Shown here: piece after piece, positions 9,618 to 17,663 of the stretch
Position numbering within the stretch: the first letter of the stretch is position 1
How the letters are laid out: each line of letters begins with the position of its first letter
NCBI RefSeq assembly: GCF_037055355.1
Contig: NZ_CP146350.1
Span: 6,099,001 to 6,163,000 of the forward strand
Direction of reading: 5' to 3'
Length of the DNA stretch: 64,000 nt
Source: Streptomyces sp. DG1A-41
Lineage (GTDB): Bacteria; Actinomycetota; Actinomycetes; Streptomycetales; Streptomycetaceae
The notes under the pieces: generated by a model
What the model saw: the letters and a program-made list of their open reading frames with translations, nothing else
Database searches by the model: none
What the model was told of the DNA's origin: nothing
Made by a program: the position numbers and the translations under genes

Positions 9618-10034
9618 CTAGGCGGCCGCGCAGTTCGGGCAGACGCCGCGGTACGTCACCTCGACGTCCGAGACGGTGAAGCCGAAGCGCTCCGAGTCGG
9701 GGAGGTCCGCCAGCGGGTTGCCGACCGGGTGCACGTCACGGATCGCGCCGCACTGGGCGCAGACCAGGTGGTGGTGCGGCTGGTGGGCGTTCGGGTCGTA
9801 TCGCTTGGCGCGCTGGTCGGTGGAGACCTCGAGCACCTCGCCGAGCGACACGAGCTCGCCGAGCGTGTTGTAGACGGTCGCCCGGGAGATCTCGGGCAGC
9901 TTGGCGACGGCCCGGGCGTGGACCTCGTCGGCCGTCAGATGGACGTGTTCGCCGTCGAGGACCTCGGCCACGACGCGCCGCTGCGCGGTCATCCGCCATC
10001 CGCGTCCGCGCAGTCGTTCCAGAAGGTCGCTCAT
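9618..10034 (-). CDS. Fur-family metal/peroxide-responsive repressor
   Basis: This 138-residue Fur-family regulator has an N-terminal winged helix (recognition helix around ISRATVYNTLGELV) and a C-terminal metal-binding/dimer part. The histidine cluster HQPHHHLVC and two CxxC pairs (CAQC near residues 95-98 and CPNC at the C-terminus) indicate a structural zinc site. The sequence does not decide whether the sensory ligand is iron, peroxide, zinc or nickel; no catalase, sodN or transporter gene is adjacent. ATG 10034 has AGG at suitable spacing, with GTG 10040 as alternative. An unusually AT-rich block upstream (about 10095-10125, containing GATATC) is a plausible autoregulatory site. Confidence 0.9.
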   Translation of the reverse strand: MSDLLERLRGRGWRMTAQRRVVAEVLDGEHVHLTADEVHARAVAKLPEISRATVYNTLGELVSLGEVLEVSTDQRAKRYDPNAHQPHHHLVCAQCGAIRDVHPVGNPLADLPDSERFGFTVSDVEVTYRGVCPNCAAA

Positions 10035-10146
10035 GGTCACCAGCCTAACAGCAAAAGAGACCAGGTCGCGAACAGGTGTGAAGTTAGAGCCCCACTTATT
10101 TTAGACGATATCTATTCTCGACGGAGGCTACGGCTTGCGGTAGGGG

Positions 10147-10176
10147 CGGCCCAGGCCCCTTCGAGGGCCCGGGCCG
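10147..10176 (-). terminator. GC-rich hairpin after the CBS-domain gene
   Basis: An imperfect inverted repeat, CGGCCC-GGGCCC against GGGGCC-TGGGCCG, lies about 10 bases past the stop at 10186. Confidence 0.6.
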
Positions 10177-10185
10177 TTCGTGTTG

Positions 10186-10578
10186 TCAGGCGGGTACCTG
10201 CTGACGGGCCGGTGCCCAGCAGCGGATGATGTCGCGGACCGAGACGACGCCGGCGGGCGCGTCGTCCTCGAGCACGATCAGGTGACGGAAGCCGCCGTGT
10301 GCCATGGCGCCGGCCGCCTCCTCCAGGGTCCAGGCCGGAGTGGCGAACACGACGTCGGTGGTGGTGTGGGCGTGGGCTCGTTCCGTGTCAGGGTCCTGGC
10401 CCTGACCCACGGAGATGAGGATGTCGCGTTCGGTGAGGATGCCGATGCCGCCGGCGTCGGGGTCGTGGACGATGGCCGCGCCGACCTTGCGGGCGGCCAT
10501 CAGTGCGGCGGCCTGGCGGAGGGTGTGGGTCGGGCCGATGGTGAGGACGACGGTGCTCATGGCGTCACGGACGAGCAT
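10186..10578 (-). CDS. Paired CBS-domain protein
   Basis: This 130-residue protein is little more than two CBS motifs in tandem (about residues 5-60 and 70-125), beginning LVRDAMSTVVLTIGP and containing the typical GILTERDIL and GVVSVRDII strands. Stand-alone CBS pairs bind adenine nucleotides as sensors and often pair with another protein; the partner is not evident here. ATG 10578 lies 11 bases after AGGAGG. The gene is monocistronic-looking, between the Fur gene and hisN on the same strand. Confidence 0.85.
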   Translation of the reverse strand: MLVRDAMSTVVLTIGPTHTLRQAAALMAARKVGAAIVHDPDAGGIGILTERDILISVGQGQDPDTERAHAHTTTDVVFATPAWTLEEAAGAMAHGGFRHLIVLEDDAPAGVVSVRDIIRCWAPARQQVPA

Positions 10579-10707
10579 GGGTGGAGCCACCTCCTGGGAG
10601 TGTCCCGCCGTTTGTTCATCTTTTCACAAGTTCACAAGCGGGCGGATTCTCAGAGTGACAGGCAAAGGGAGTGGCAACAAGGGGGCGCTCGGTAACAGCG
10701 GGCGCGC

Positions 10708-11508
10708 TCAGTAGCGCTGGTTGAGATACCCCAGCAACTCGTCGTGCAGCAGGCCGTTCGACGCGGCCGCGTTGCCGCTGTGCGGGCCCGGGCGGGAGTC
10801 GAGTCCGGTGAAGGTGCCGCCGGCCTCGGTGACGATGATCGCGTTGGCGGCCATGTCCCAGAGCGACAGCTCCGGCTCGGCGCACATGTCGACGGCGCCC
10901 TCGGCGACCATCATGTACGGCCAGAAGTCGCCGTACGCGCGCGTGCGCCACACCTCGCGGGTGAGGTCCAGGAAGCCGTCCAGGCGGCCCTGCTCCTCCC
11001 AGCCGCTGAGCGAGGAGTACGCGAAGGAGGCGTCGGCGAGTTTTCCGACGCGGGAGACCTGGAGGCGGGTCGCCTTCGTGAGGCTGCGGCCGGAGAACGC
11101 GCCGTAGCCCTTCGCGGCCCACCAGCGGCGGCCGAGGGCGGGGGCGGAGACGACGCCGACGACGGGATGGAAGCCGCCCTCGCCGGCTTCCATCAGGGAG
11201 ATGAGGGTGGCCCAGACGGGGACGCCGCGTACGTAGTTCTTGGTGCCGTCGATCGGGTCGATCACCCAGCGGCGGGGGCCGGTGCCCTCGACGCCGTACT
11301 CCTCGCCGAGGATCGCGTCCCTGGGGCGGGCGCGGGCGAGTTGGCCGCGGATGAGTTCTTCGGCGGCCTTGTCCGCTTCGCTCACAGGGGTCATGTCCGG
11401 TTTGGTCTCGACCTTGAGGTCGAGGGCCTTGAACCGGTCCGTCGTCGCGGCGTCGGCGGCGTCGGCGAGGACGTGGGCGAGACGCAGGTCGTCGAGGTAG
11501 TCGGGCAT
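10708..11508 (-). CDS. hisN: Histidinol-phosphatase, inositol monophosphatase type
   Basis: This 266-residue enzyme belongs to the inositol-monophosphatase superfamily. In actinobacteria this branch (HisN) removes phosphate from L-histidinol phosphate in histidine synthesis. The metal-binding motifs are all present: GEEYG (about 68-72), then [13 protein letters not shown] (about 81-93), and the distal [16 protein letters not shown]. Length fits the family. The assignment over a generic inositol phosphatase rests on my memory that the Streptomyces hisN gene lies near aroA and rsgA, as here. It is divergent from the TetR gene, across a 440-base repeat-rich gap. Confidence 0.85.
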   Translation of the reverse strand: MPDYLDDLRLAHVLADAADAATTDRFKALDLKVETKPDMTPVSEADKAAEELIRGQLARARPRDAILGEEYGVEGTGPRRWVIDPIDGTKNYVRGVPVWATLISLMEAGEGGFHPVVGVVSAPALGRRWWAAKGYGAFSGRSLTKATRLQVSRVGKLADASFAYSSLSGWEEQGRLDGFLDLTREVWRTRAYGDFWPYMMVAEGAVDMCAEPELSLWDMAANAIIVTEAGGTFTGLDSRPGPHSGNAAASNGLLHDELLGYLNQRY

Positions 11509-11947
11509 GTAACGAACCTATCTGCCGAGGTGGGCGTGGGGCTACAGGGGGTTTGGGGGCGGGTGTGGGGGCGTTGTGGTGGCTCGGCGGGTGTGGGGTG
11601 CTGCGGGGGTGGGGTGCTGCGGGGGTGGTGCTGGGGCGGGGTGGGTGCGCAGCCCGGCGGGGCGGGGTGCGGCTGCGCCCACCCGTGTCGCACCAAGCGG
11701 CACGACTGCCCGCGGCTGAGCGGGACCAGCCGCCCGCGGCTGAGCGGGCAACACTGCCCGCAGCTGAGCTGCACGACTGCCCGCAGGGGCGGTCGGCGGC
11801 GGCTGGGCGAGGGGCACGGTTCAGCCGCCGGAGGTGCCCGCGTAGGTCGGCTCAAAGGCGCCCCCGCGTACGTCCGTGAACCCTTGACAGTGGTTTCGTG
11901 TGCGTCAAATCTGGGCGCAGAGCCGCTCGCCCCAAGGGGAGGCGTTG
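11509..11947. other. Repeat-rich intergenic region between hisN and the TetR gene
   Basis: No gene is supported here. The left part is G-rich on the plus strand with a 16-base tandem unit (GTGGGGTGCTGCGGGG at 11593 and 11609, then a decaying third). The right part holds the hairpin repeats listed separately. Divergent promoters for the flanking genes must lie within it, but I cannot place them. Confidence 0.6.
11701..11790. repeat. Four tandem 24-base hairpin units
   Basis: The core GCCCGCGGCTGAGCGGG recurs at 11708 and 11732, with diverged copies at 11756 (GCCCGCAGCTGAGCTG) and 11779. The period is 23-24 bases. Each unit can fold as CCCGC-GGCTGA-GCGGG, giving a string of small stem-loops. 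Confidence 0.8.
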
Positions 11948-12553
11948 ATGCCTGCAGCGCGTGAATCTCTGCTGGACGCCGCTTACGCGGCGCTGGCGCG
12001 CCGGCCGTGGTCCGCCGTGCGGATGGTGGACGTGGCCGCGGCGGCAGGAGTGTCCCGGCAGACGCTGTACAACGAGTTCGGCAGCAAGGACGGGCTCGCC
12101 CGGGCGCTCGTGAGGAGAGAGGCGGACGGATATCTCGCCGGTGTCGACCGCGCGCTCATCGCGCACAGCGACCCGGGCGACCGGCTCACCGCCACCGCCG
12201 AGTGGACCACCTCGATGGCCCGCGAGAACGCCCTCGTCCGCGCCATGCTCACCGGCTGCTGGAGCGAACGGCTGCCGTCCCCGACCCCGTCGGCGGTGGC
12301 CCCCACCTCCGCCGTACCGGCCCAGCGCCGTGCCGACGGCCCACTGCCCTCACCCGGCGACTTCGTCGCCCTCGTCCGCGACCGGGCCGTCACCGCCCTG
12401 GCAGGATCCGGCACCCCCGGGCCCGACACCGCCGACCTGGCCCGCTCCTGCGAACTCGCCGTCCGGCTCGCGCTGTCCTGCGTGGCCGCGCCACCCGGCG
12501 ACGGCGGCGTCGCGGACCTGGTCCGCAGCATCCTTCAGCGGCAGGCCGGCTGA
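11948..12553 (+). CDS. TetR-family transcriptional regulator
   Basis: This 201-residue regulator has the TetR helix-turn-helix in the first 50 residues (VDVAAAAGVSRQTLYNEFGSKDGLARAL) and a variable C-terminal ligand domain with a Pro/Ser-rich loop near 115-135. GGGGAGG lies five bases before ATG 11948. It converges with the SMR exporter gene, the stops being only 7 bases apart. That arrangement hints at an exporter-regulator pair, although its operator would then have to be at the exporter promoter at 12.9 kb. Confidence 0.88.
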   Translation: MPAARESLLDAAYAALARRPWSAVRMVDVAAAAGVSRQTLYNEFGSKDGLARALVRREADGYLAGVDRALIAHSDPGDRLTATAEWTTSMARENALVRAMLTGCWSERLPSPTPSAVAPTSAVPAQRRADGPLPSPGDFVALVRDRAVTALAGSGTPGPDTADLARSCELAVRLALSCVAAPPGDGGVADLVRSILQRQAG

Positions 12554-12560
12554 CAGGACG

Positions 12561-12884
12561 TCAGTGCGCCGAACCCGACAGCTGAAGCCCGATCACACCG
12601 ATGATGACGAGGCTGATCGACACGATCTTCAGCGTCGACACCAGGTCGCCGAGGAACACCATGCCGTAGATCGCCGTGCCCGCCGCGCCGATACCGGTCC
12701 ACACGGCGTAGGCGGGACCCACGTCGAGCTTCTTCAGCGCCAGGGTCAGCAGGCCGAAGCTGCCGAGGGCGAAGACGCAGAACGCGAGCGTCGGCCAGAG
12801 CCGTGTGAAACCGTGCGACAGCTTCAGACACACGGCGAAGCCGGTCTCCAGCAACCCCGCCACTATGACCAGCAGCCACGCCAT
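12561..12884 (-). CDS. sugE: Small multidrug resistance (SMR) exporter, SugE/Gdx-like
   Basis: This 107-residue, four-helix inner-membrane protein has the SMR hallmark glutamate in helix 1 (GLLETGFAVCLK, Glu13) and the conserved segment GPAYAVWTGIGAAG in helix 3. These features favour the SugE/Gdx branch, several members of which export guanidinium in exchange for protons; quaternary-ammonium export is the alternative. I looked for a guanidine (ykkC-type) riboswitch in the 150 bases upstream and did not recognise one. A possible CATAAT minus-10 lies near 12990. It is convergent with the TetR gene. Confidence 0.85.
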   Translation of the reverse strand: MAWLLVIVAGLLETGFAVCLKLSHGFTRLWPTLAFCVFALGSFGLLTLALKKLDVGPAYAVWTGIGAAGTAIYGMVFLGDLVSTLKIVSISLVIIGVIGLQLSGSAH

Positions 12885-13031
12885 GAGTCGTTCCTCCCGT
12901 ATCCCACGTTCAGCGACCGCTTAGTCAGTTTGAGCGCATACGCCGGATTCTTCAGCTTCTGGGCGGTCCTGTATCCGGCTCGGTGCGATTATGCACTTAC
13001 CGTCCGCACGCCATGGCAAACAACGCGGAGG

Positions 13032-14042
13032 TCAGTCGCCTTCCTTCCGCTCCCGCGTGGACAGCAGTCGCCGCAATGAGTACAGCCGCGCCGGATCCGC
13101 GTGCCCCTCGGCCACCCACGCGTCCAGCGCGCAGTCGGGCTCGTCGTGGCTGCACGCGCGGGGGCACCCCTCGGTGCCCGGCTCCAGGTCGGGGAAGGCG
13201 TGGATGACCTGGGCCGGGTCCACGTGGTGCAGCCCGAAGGACCGTAGGCCCGGCGTGTCGATCACCCAGCCGTCGCTGCCCGCCAGCGGCAGGGCGAGCG
13301 CCGAGGTGGTGGTGTGCCGGCCGCGGCCCGTCACCGCGTTCACATGCCCCGTCGTACGCCGCTGTTCCTCCGGGACCAGCGCGTTGACCAGAGTGGTCTT
13401 GCCGACACCGGAGTGGCCGACGAACGCGGTGATCTTGCCGTCGAGCTGTTCCCGTACACGGGCGACGGCGCTGCCGTTCTGGAGTTCCTCGCGGCTGGTG
13501 ACGACGTAGGGGATGTCGAGGTGGCCGTACAGCTCCAGCAACTTGTCGGGCGGGGCGAGGTCCGACTTGGTCAGGACCAGCAGCGGGTCCAGGCCGCCGG
13601 CGTAGGCAGCGACCAGACAGCGGTCGATCAGCCGGGGGCGGGGCTCCGGGTCGGCCAGGGCGGTGACGACGGCCAGCTGGTCGGCGTTGGCGACGACCAC
13701 GCGCTCGTACGGGTCGTCGTCGTCCGCGGTGCGGCGGAGCACGGACGTCCGCTCCTCGATGCGGACGATCCTCGCGAGCGTGTCCTTCTTGCCGGACATG
13801 TCGCCGACGAGCGCCACGCGGTCGCCGACCACCGCCGCCTTTCGGCCCAGTTCGCGGGCCTTCATCGCCATCACCACGCGGTCCCCGACGAGGCAGGTCA
13901 GGCGGCCCCGGTCGACGGTGAGGACGAGGCCCTCGGCGGCGTCCTCGTGCTTGGGCCGGATGTTCGTCCGGGGCCGGGTGTTCCGGCGGCCGGGACGGGT
14001 GCGGATGTCGTCCTCGTCGGTGTGCTTGCCGTAACGGCGCAT
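13032..14042 (-). CDS. rsgA: Ribosome small-subunit biogenesis GTPase RsgA
   Basis: This is a circularly permuted GTPase of 336 residues that binds the 30S subunit late in assembly. The motif order is diagnostic: G4 (TKSD) comes first, then G1 (GHSGVGKTTL) and G3 (DTPG). An N-terminal OB-like domain precedes the GTPase core and a C-terminal Cys/His zinc finger (CPRACSHDEPDC) follows it. The first 30 residues are a basic extension. It begins 17 bases after the aroA stop on the same strand, so aroA-rsgA is very likely one transcript. Confidence 0.94.
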   Translation of the reverse strand: MRRYGKHTDEDDIRTRPGRRNTRPRTNIRPKHEDAAEGLVLTVDRGRLTCLVGDRVVMAMKARELGRKAAVVGDRVALVGDMSGKKDTLARIVRIEERTSVLRRTADDDDPYERVVVANADQLAVVTALADPEPRPRLIDRCLVAAYAGGLDPLLVLTKSDLAPPDKLLELYGHLDIPYVVTSREELQNGSAVARVREQLDGKITAFVGHSGVGKTTLVNALVPEEQRRTTGHVNAVTGRGRHTTTSALALPLAGSDGWVIDTPGLRSFGLHHVDPAQVIHAFPDLEPGTEGCPRACSHDEPDCALDAWVAEGHADPARLYSLRRLLSTRERKEGD

Positions 14043-14059
14043 GACCTGGTCCCCGTGTC

Positions 14060-15376
14060 CTACGCCCCGAGCATCCCGGTCCACAGGTCGGGGAAGTCGG
14101 GCAGGGTCTTGGCCGTCGTCGCCACGTTCTCGATCTGCACTCCCTCGACCACGAGGCCGATGATCGCGCCGGCCGTCGCCATGCGGTGGTCGTCGTACGT
14201 GTGGAAGATCCCGCCGTGCAGTCGGCGCGGGCGGATGTGCAGACCGTCGGCGGTCTCCGTGACGTCTCCGCCGAGTTCGTTGATCTCCTTGGTCAGCGCG
14301 GCCAGCCGGTCCGTCTCGTGCAGCCGCAGGTGGGCCACGCCGCGCAGGGTCGACGGGGAGTCCGCGAGGGCCGCGACCGCCGCGACGCCCGGCGTCAGCT
14401 CGCCGACCTCGCTCAGGTCGACGTCGATGCCGTGGATCGAGCCGGAGCCGGTGAACACGAGCCCGAACTCGGTCAGTTCGCAGGAGCCGCCCATCTCGGT
14501 GAAGATCTCGCGCAGCCGGTCACCGGGCTGGGTGGTGCGGGCCGGCCAGTCCGGGATGACGACCCGGCCGCCGGTCACCAGCGCGGCCGCCAGGAACGGC
14601 TGGGCGTTGGACAGGTCCGGCTCGATCGTCAGGTCGCGGCCGAGCAGCGCGCCGGGCGTGACCCGCCAGACGTTCGGCTCGCCGCCCGACTCGGGCGTGT
14701 CCACCTGGGCGCCGACCGCGCGCAGCATGTCGACGGTCATGCGGATGTGCGGCATGGAGGGCAGCGTGGCGCCGGTGTGGCGGACCTCGACGCCCTGGTT
14801 GAAGCGCGGACCGGACAGCAGCAGGGCGCTCACGAACTGTGACGAGGAGGACGCGTCGATGGCCACGGGGCCGCCGTCCAGGGCGCCGCTGCCGTGCACG
14901 GTCAACGGCAGCGCGCCACGGCCGTCGTCGTCGATGCGGGCGCCGAGCTGACGCAGCGCGTCGATGACTCCGTTCAGGGGACGCTCGTACGAGCGGGGAT
15001 CGCCGTCGAAGCGGACGGGACCGTCGGCGAGCGCGGCGACCGGCGGCAGGAACCGCATCACCGTGCCGGCGTTGCCGACGTCGACCGTGGCCGGGCCGCG
15101 CAGGCCCGTGGGGAGCACGCGCCAGGCCTCGCCGGTGCCGTCCGGGCCGACGCCTTCCTCGATCTCGATGCCCATGGCGCGCAGCGCGCCGGCCATCAGC
15201 AGGGTGTCGCGGGAGCGTAGGGGGCGGCGCAGCCAGCCGGGCTCGGAGGCGAGGGAGGCGAGGACCAGGGCGCGGTTGGTGACCGACTTGGACCCGGGCA
15301 CGTGGACCGTCGCGTCGACGGCTCCGCTCGCGTGCGGGGCGGGCCAGAGGGCGGTGTCTGCGGTGTTCGGGGCCAT
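14060..15376 (-). CDS. aroA: 3-phosphoshikimate 1-carboxyvinyltransferase (EPSP synthase)
   Basis: This 438-residue enzyme joins shikimate-3-phosphate and phosphoenolpyruvate in the aromatic amino acid pathway. The N-terminal substrate loop [15 protein letters not shown] and the motif GNAGTVMRF are clear, as are the paired inside-out barrel repeats (two-domain length). The active-site region around [14 protein letters not shown] matches the family. The ATG at 15376 follows AGGAGG-like bases (rail TATAAGGAGGCAAG on the plus strand reflects other signals), so the start is judged mainly from homology. It is the first gene of an aroA-rsgA unit. A dispersed repeat lies just upstream. Confidence 0.95.
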   Translation of the reverse strand: MAPNTADTALWPAPHASGAVDATVHVPGSKSVTNRALVLASLASEPGWLRRPLRSRDTLLMAGALRAMGIEIEEGVGPDGTGEAWRVLPTGLRGPATVDVGNAGTVMRFLPPVAALADGPVRFDGDPRSYERPLNGVIDALRQLGARIDDDGRGALPLTVHGSGALDGGPVAIDASSSSQFVSALLLSGPRFNQGVEVRHTGATLPSMPHIRMTVDMLRAVGAQVDTPESGGEPNVWRVTPGALLGRDLTIEPDLSNAQPFLAAALVTGGRVVIPDWPARTTQPGDRLREIFTEMGGSCELTEFGLVFTGSGSIHGIDVDLSEVGELTPGVAAVAALADSPSTLRGVAHLRLHETDRLAALTKEINELGGDVTETADGLHIRPRRLHGGIFHTYDDHRMATAGAIIGLVVEGVQIENVATTAKTLPDFPDLWTGMLGA

Positions 15377-15407
15377 GCCTTTACTTTATAAGGAGGCAAG
15401 GGGGCGG

Positions 15408-15483
15408 GCCGTTGTCCGGGTGCGGCGCCGTGGTGGTTGCTGCCGCCTATGCGGCGGAGCCGCACATCGGCACAGTCCCGCGT
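15408..15483 (+). repeat. Dispersed repeat, copy A
   Basis: A block of about 75 bases matches 28964-29041 on the same strand at most positions. The core GCGGCGGAGCCGCACATCG is identical and is itself partly palindromic. It lies between the M50 peptidase stop and the aroA start. Confidence 0.8.
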
Positions 15484-15494
15484 TTCTGGGCTGG

Positions 15495-16217
15495 TCACTG
15501 GCCCAGTAGCCAGCGCCCTCCCCCGATCAGCGAGCACAGCGACACCGCGTGGAACAGGAAGAACCACAATCCCGCCGGTACGTGCGTCAGGCGTGACAGC
15601 TGGTCGGCGTCCGAGTCGCCCGCGCCGCCCCTCGCACGCTTGGCTTGCAGCTCGAAGGCGGGGCGCACCCCGCCGATCAGCAGGAACCACACCACCACGT
15701 ACGCGAACGCCGCCTGGACCTCGAGGCCGGCCAGCCAGGACACCAGGACGAACAGGCCGCCGGTGACGATCATGGTGAGGGCGCCGTACGCGTTGCGGAT
15801 CATCACGAGCATGGCCAGAAGCAGGGCCGTGGCCAGCCACAGCAGGAGCGTGATGCGGCCGGCGCCCAGCAGGGCCGCGCCGCCGAGGCCGAGCAGGGGC
15901 GGGGCGGTGTAGCCGGAGGCCGCGGTGAGGATCATGCCGATGCCGTACGGCTTGCCGCGGCTGACGGTCAGGCCGCTGGTGTCCGAGTGCAGCCGTATGC
16001 CGGTGAGGGTGCGGCCGGTGAGCAGGGCCACGAGCCCGTGGCCGCCCTCGTGGGCGATGGTGATGGCGTTGCGGGAGACACGCCACAGGCCGTGCGGGAT
16101 CACCACGGCGAGCGCGACTGCCAGAGTCGCGATCACCACCCAGAGGTCGGGGTCGGGCTGAGTGCCGGACACCTCGTCCCAGAGGGAGGCGAGCGAGGCG
16201 GTTGCGGTGCTGTCCAT
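15495..16217 (-). CDS. M50-family-like membrane zinc peptidase
   Basis: This 240-residue integral membrane protein has about six hydrophobic segments. The zinc-binding HExxH variant HEGGH (residues near 45-49, within ITIAHEGGHGLVALL) identifies an M50B-type intramembrane peptidase. The later NPDG-like or DG motif is not obvious, so the second metal ligand cannot be pointed to with certainty. ATG 16217 is chosen because the upstream in-frame extension is not hydrophobic and lacks coding bias. It is the last conserved gene before the accessory island on its right. Substrate unknown. Confidence 0.82.
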   Translation of the reverse strand: MDSTATASLASLWDEVSGTQPDPDLWVVIATLAVALAVVIPHGLWRVSRNAITIAHEGGHGLVALLTGRTLTGIRLHSDTSGLTVSRGKPYGIGMILTAASGYTAPPLLGLGGAALLGAGRITLLLWLATALLLAMLVMIRNAYGALTMIVTGGLFVLVSWLAGLEVQAAFAYVVVWFLLIGGVRPAFELQAKRARGGAGDSDADQLSRLTHVPAGLWFFLFHAVSLCSLIGGGRWLLGQ

Positions 16218-16653
16218 GTTCGGCGATGGCTCCCTGTGGTCGTGTGGAATTTGGCAGTGTGGCACGTATGTGCGGCGGTATCTGAGACGCCCACGTGGCA
16301 GCGAGCGTTCCTGACGGTAAACGCCCAGTTCGAGGCGTTGGAGCCCCGGAGTGAGCCGGGGCCCTTGCTCTCCCCGTCACCGGGTGCTGGTGAATGCGGT
16401 GAGGCGGGCCGCGTGCTCCGCATGCCGGATCGGGAGACACAGGCGAAACCCGTTCAGATCAGCTGTGGGCATGCAGGGACATGCACAAACATGCAGCCTT
16501 CCGCTCTGGTCCCTGGCTGCCTGTCACATGCATCGTTCTGAGGTGCGGCCTGGTGGTGATCCTCGAAAGTGGAACCGCCGGGCTGAATTCGCGTGCGATG
16601 CCCGACAGGTGCGTCATAGTGCCTATCTCGACTTGGCGGGGAGTGAGCAGCGC
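16218..16653. other. Intergenic boundary between conserved core and accessory island
   Basis: No convincing coding frame is present. A run of CATG-containing words (GCATGC, ACATGC, ACATGCA, ACATGCATC) lies between 16468 and 16535. Base composition is more balanced than in the flanking genes. This is where synteny with core Streptomyces order appears to break. Confidence 0.5.
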
Positions 16654-17348
16654 ATGAAGGCGGTCGGCCGGGTCCAGGATCTTGTTGCCGCATGGGTGAA
16701 ACGCCGTCCGGAGAGTTGCGCGGTACGCGTTCCGGCCACCGGGGAATCGCTCTCCTACACGGGAACTGTGGGACGTCTCGCAGCAGTTGGCCGACGATCT
16801 CGTCGCCGCCGGGGTCCGCCCCGGGGACGCCGTTCCGGTCGCGGTGGAGAGGTCGCTCGAGCTCGTTCCGGCATTCCTCGGTGTCCTGCTCGCGGGGGCG
16901 GCTTGCGTGCCGCTCGACGCGATGGCCCCGGAGGCTCGCCTGGGCGGGATCCTCGACGAGGTCGGCGCCGAGCTGGTCGTCACCTACGGGCCCCACTCGC
17001 GCCGCGAGCGCTGGGCGAATCTGCCGGACGGTCACCGCATCGTCCCGGTGCCCACGTCGGCCTGGCGGGTCGGCGTCGTCGCGGAGCCGGCCCCCCGGCC
17101 CGGAGGAGCCTGCCTACATCACCTACACCTCCGGATCGACGGGTCGGCCCAAGGGAGTGATCGTGCCGCACCGGGGCGTGATCCGGCTGGTTCGCGATCC
17201 CGTCTTCTGCGCCATCGGGCCCGGCGACCAGGTGGCCAACACCTGCAACCCCGCGTTCGACGTCACGACCTTCGAGATCTGGAACACCCTCACCGCGGGC
17301 GCCACGCTCGTGGTGCTGCCCTCCGTAATCACCACGTGCTGGACCTGA
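16654..17348 (+). pseudogene. Truncated, frameshifted NRPS adenylation domain
   Basis: This is the N-terminal half of a nonribosomal peptide synthetase adenylation domain. Core motifs appear in order: GVLLAGAACVPLD (A2), YITYTSGSTGRPKGV (A3, AMP-binding P-loop) and CNPAFDVTTFEIWNTL (A4). The sequence then stops near ATLVVLPSV, so the remaining cores, the substrate pocket and any carrier or condensation domain are gone. Two single-base insertions break the frame. One is at about 16759, where removing A restores SLSYRELWDVSQQL. The other is in a C6 run near 17091-17096. The ATG at 16654 and first 35 codons read normally. The 3' end runs directly into a thioesterase remnant, so an internal deletion removed most of the synthetase. 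It cannot make an active enzyme. Confidence 0.85.
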
Positions 17349-17617
17349 TGCTGCGGGTGCTGCGCAACGACCTCGCGATCGTGGACACGTACCGGAGGCA
17401 CGCCGGGCCGCCACTGGACGTTCCCGTCTCGGTGTTCACCGGCCGGGACGATCCGGTGGCTCCCGCGGAGACAGCCGCCTTCTGGAGTGAGCACATGTCA
17501 GCCCGGACCACGACGCATTCCTGGCCGGGCGGCCACTTCTACCTGTTCGAGCGTGCGGAAGTCGTCAGCTCCGCCATGCGGCAGGAGATCGACGCCGCCT
17601 GCCATGCGGCGAGGTGA
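17331..17617 (+). pseudogene. C-terminal remnant of a type II thioesterase
   Basis: This is the last 90 or so residues of an alpha/beta-hydrolase thioesterase of the editing kind that accompanies NRPS genes. LRNDLAIVDTY, then PLDVPVSVFTGRDDPVAP with the catalytic aspartate, and PGGHFYLFE with the catalytic histidine, follow in the usual order. The nucleophile motif GHSMG and everything before it are missing. The reading frame begins within the adenylation-domain fragment with no start codon of its own near the junction (about 17325-17335). This junction is the scar of the deletion that removed the middle of the cluster. Confidence 0.8.
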
Positions 17618-17663
17618 CCAACGTGCGGGTATCGAAATGCCCCCCGACAGGCGCGGTTGCTCG

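Noticed and set aside
11542..11855. Proline-rich proteins on the minus strand upstream of hisN
   Set aside because: They translate the tandem G-rich repeats; no ribosome-binding site or conserved segment.
12885..13031. A guanidine riboswitch in front of the SMR exporter
   Set aside because: The conserved words of the ykkC-type aptamers are not present in the 150 bases upstream.
16487..16535. CATG-word cluster as an attachment or integration site
   Set aside because: The words are short and unevenly spaced, and there is no integrase gene or matching copy at the other end of the island.
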